Below, piece after piece: positions 62,414-64,000 of a stretch of 64,000 nucleotides of DNA. The translations under genes and the position numbers were made by a program. Source of the stretch: Paracoccaceae bacterium (lineage in GTDB: Bacteria; Pseudomonadota; Alphaproteobacteria; Rhodobacterales; Rhodobacteraceae); contig JAGQRW010000001.1 of the NCBI GenBank assembly GCA_020425085.1, positions 124,001 to 188,000 of the forward strand, in the 5' to 3' direction. Under the pieces are notes generated by a model. It was not told the DNA's origin, made no database searches, and saw nothing but the letters and a program-made list of their open reading frames with translations. The first letter of the stretch is position 1. Each line of letters opens with the position of its first letter.

Positions 62414-63820
62414 ATGGATATCGAGTTTCTTCTGAATGGAGAGACCGTGCGGATTGCAAGCCAGCCTGCGACCCGCACCTTGCTGGACTGGTTGCGTGAA
62501 ACACGGAAATTGACCGGCACCAAAGAGGGTTGCAACGAAGGGGACTGCGGTGCCTGCACCGTCATGGTAACCTCGCTGCTGGAGGATAAGTTACAGCATC
62601 AGGCGCTGAATGCCTGCATCCTGTTTCTGCCGCAGCTTCATGGCAAGTCGGTGCGCACGGTCGAAGGTCTGAAGGGACCCAAGGGTGAATTGCACCCGGT
62701 TCAAACGGCGATGGTCGAACATCACGGAAGCCAGTGCGGTTTTTGCACCCCGGGTTTCGTGATGTCGATGGCGACCGCGCACCAGAACGGATTTCGCAAT
62801 CACGACGACATGCTGGCGGGCAATCTTTGCCGCTGCACCGGATACGCACCGATCATCCGCGCCGCTGATGCGGCGGCAAAAATACCGACACCGGATTGGC
62901 TTACCGATGAACTGGACCAACTGCAAGCCATGCAGCCGGCCAAAGGACAGGACATCGGCGGGGCCTATATGCCGCAAACCATTGCCGAACTGGCAAACTG
63001 GTACGCCGACAATCCCGATGCCACACTGGTTGGTGGTGCTACGGATGTCGGACTCTGGGTGACCAAAAAACTGGCGTCGCTGCAAAAAATATGTCTGCTT
63101 GGTCAGATTGCCGAAATGCGCCGGATCATCGTCAGTGAAACCGCCATTCGCATCGGCGCCTCGGTCAATCTGAACGAGTTGCAGGAGGTCATGGCCGAAC
63201 ACCATCCGGATTTTGCCGAAATGATCCGCCGTTATGGTTCAAATCAGGTTCGCGGTGCCGCAACCATCGGTGGCAATATCGCCAACGGCTCGCCGATCGG
63301 CGACGGCCCGCCAGCACTGATCGCGCTAGGTGCAACGCTGCATCTGCGACGCGGCGCGGAACGGCGTGACCTGCTGCTTGAGGATTTCTTTGTCGATTAC
63401 GGCAAGCAGGACATTCAACCCGGCGAGTTTGTCGAGGCGGTTTCAGTCCCGCGCCAGACCGACACCCTCAAATGCTACAAGATCTCCAAACGCTTTGATC
63501 AGGATATCTCGGCGGTCTGTGGCTGTTTCAACATCGTGGTGACAGATCAGGTCGTCAAAAGTGTCAGAATTGCCTTTGGCGGTATGGCTGCCACACCGAA
63601 ACGTGCCCTCTTGGTCGAAAAGGCGCTGCTGGGTCAGCCATGGACCGACGCCACCATTCGTAGTGCCATCGGAGAATTTTCCAAGGATTTTCAGCCGATT
63701 GATGACATGCGCGCATCGGCTGCCTACCGCTTGATGGTGGCACGGAACCTGTTGACGCGCTATTTTGCCGAAACCCAGCTAGGGCAGAATTATACCCGCG
63801 TGCTGGAGGTGGACGCATGA
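62414..63820 (+). CDS. xdhA: Xanthine dehydrogenase small subunit (iron-sulfur/FAD)
   Basis: A 468-residue subunit of the molybdenum enzyme that oxidises hypoxanthine and xanthine to urate. The N-terminal 2Fe-2S domains carry GCNEGDCGACT (C40, C45, C48) and the second cluster CGFCTPG (C108, C111) and CRCTGY (C139, C141). The FAD domain (about 180-350) contains LVGGATDVGLWV and TIGGNIANGSPIGD. Its stop overlaps the xdhB start (ATGA). The 194 nt spacer to dnaE should hold the promoter. Confidence 0.95.
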   Translation: MDIEFLLNGETVRIASQPATRTLLDWLRETRKLTGTKEGCNEGDCGACTVMVTSLLEDKLQHQALNACILFLPQLHGKSVRTVEGLKGPKGELHPVQTAMVEHHGSQCGFCTPGFVMSMATAHQNGFRNHDDMLAGNLCRCTGYAPIIRAADAAAKIPTPDWLTDELDQLQAMQPAKGQDIGGAYMPQTIAELANWYADNPDATLVGGATDVGLWVTKKLASLQKICLLGQIAEMRRIIVSETAIRIGASVNLNELQEVMAEHHPDFAEMIRRYGSNQVRGAATIGGNIANGSPIGDGPPALIALGATLHLRRGAERRDLLLEDFFVDYGKQDIQPGEFVEAVSVPRQTDTLKCYKISKRFDQDISAVCGCFNIVVTDQVVKSVRIAFGGMAATPKRALLVEKALLGQPWTDATIRSAIGEFSKDFQPIDDMRASAAYRLMVARNLLTRYFAETQLGQNYTRVLEVDA

Positions 63821-64000
63821 GCGTAAACACCCCGATCGCCCATGATTCCGGGCTGATGCATGTAGCGGGCGAGGCACGATATACCGACGATCTTCCTTCG
63901 CCCGAGGGAACCTTGCATCTTGCCTTTGGCCTGTCGGAAATTGCCCATGGCGAGATCGAGGCGATGGATCTTGACCCGGTTCGCAAGGCCCCGGGTGTGA
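63817..64000 (+). CDS. xdhB: Xanthine dehydrogenase molybdopterin-binding large subunit, 5' part
   Basis: The first 61 codons of a gene cut off by the window end. The sequence MSVNTPIAHDSGLMHVAGEA and RYTDDLPSPEGTLHLAFGLS is the typical beginning of XdhB, ahead of the molybdopterin domain. It overlaps xdhA by 4 nt, so the subunits are translated in a coupled way; xdhC would be expected next. Confidence 0.9.
   Translation, partial: MSVNTPIAHDSGLMHVAGEARYTDDLPSPEGTLHLAFGLSEIAHGEIEAMDLDPVRKAPGV

Overview
The window is about 64 kb of roughly 60% GC chromosomal DNA, and it reads as a member of the Rhodobacterales (Alphaproteobacteria, probably a marine roseobacter-type organism). The evidence is recognition of gene families and gene order: a petP-petR regulator pair, VPLPA-CTERM surface proteins, a short HisG paired with HisZ, a B12-dependent ribonucleotide reductase, a Hint-domain protein, DUF1489, and the run rppH/ctpA/envC-like/gpmI/rlmH/rsfS. 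No rRNA, tRNA, CRISPR array, prophage or intact insertion sequence was found. Coding density is high and many neighbours share ATGA or TGATG overlaps.

Layout. 1-7.4 kb: two tiny lysine-rich genes, a repeat-bearing spacer, then a minus-strand block for RNA decapping, periplasmic proteolysis, cell-wall hydrolase control, glycolysis and ribosome maturation. 7.4-12 kb: a VPLPA-CTERM protein, ilvE, petP-petR and a DEAD-box helicase. 12-16 kb: histone-deacetylase-like hydrolase, xseB, ispA and dxs (isoprenoid supply). 16-22 kb: a minus-strand block with an RNA methyltransferase, an ABC exporter, the CCA enzyme, a CoA-type Nudix hydrolase and Hsp33. 22-24.4 kb: a response-regulator/PP2C phosphatase divergent from a stand-alone Hpt protein. 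24.3-28.1 kb: ilvA, argG and a Hint protein. 28-31 kb: a sulfotransferase-like protein, a class IV aminotransferase, periplasmic MsrA and YggT. 31-36.7 kb: a thioesterase, a tightly coupled MFS/mepA/phytase-esterase operon, and an RTX metalloprotease facing it. 36.8-42.2 kb: a LOG-family protein, then dapD and dapE with a VPLPA-CTERM gene and a small unknown gene between them, and a TIGR04282-type transferase. 42.4-49.4 kb: rnr, a lytic transglycosylase, zapE, an MFS transporter and trhO. 49.5-54.9 kb: pncA-pncB (NAD salvage), a 600 bp insertion-sequence graveyard, nrdJ and DUF1489. 55-58.4 kb: hisS-hisZ-hisG. 58.5-64 kb: slyX, dnaE, and xdhA with the start of xdhB.

Most of the window is ordinary housekeeping DNA. 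The items most worth a second look are: the RR-PP2C/Hpt pair; the MFS-MepA-phytase operon; the degenerate intergenic element present three times; the hexa-G tracts just upstream of four start codons; the insertion-sequence remnants that supply the 3' end of pncB; a low-GC patch inside hisS; and several very small candidate genes. I did not see a clear, wholly new multi-gene system. All family assignments come from reading the sequence, not from searches.
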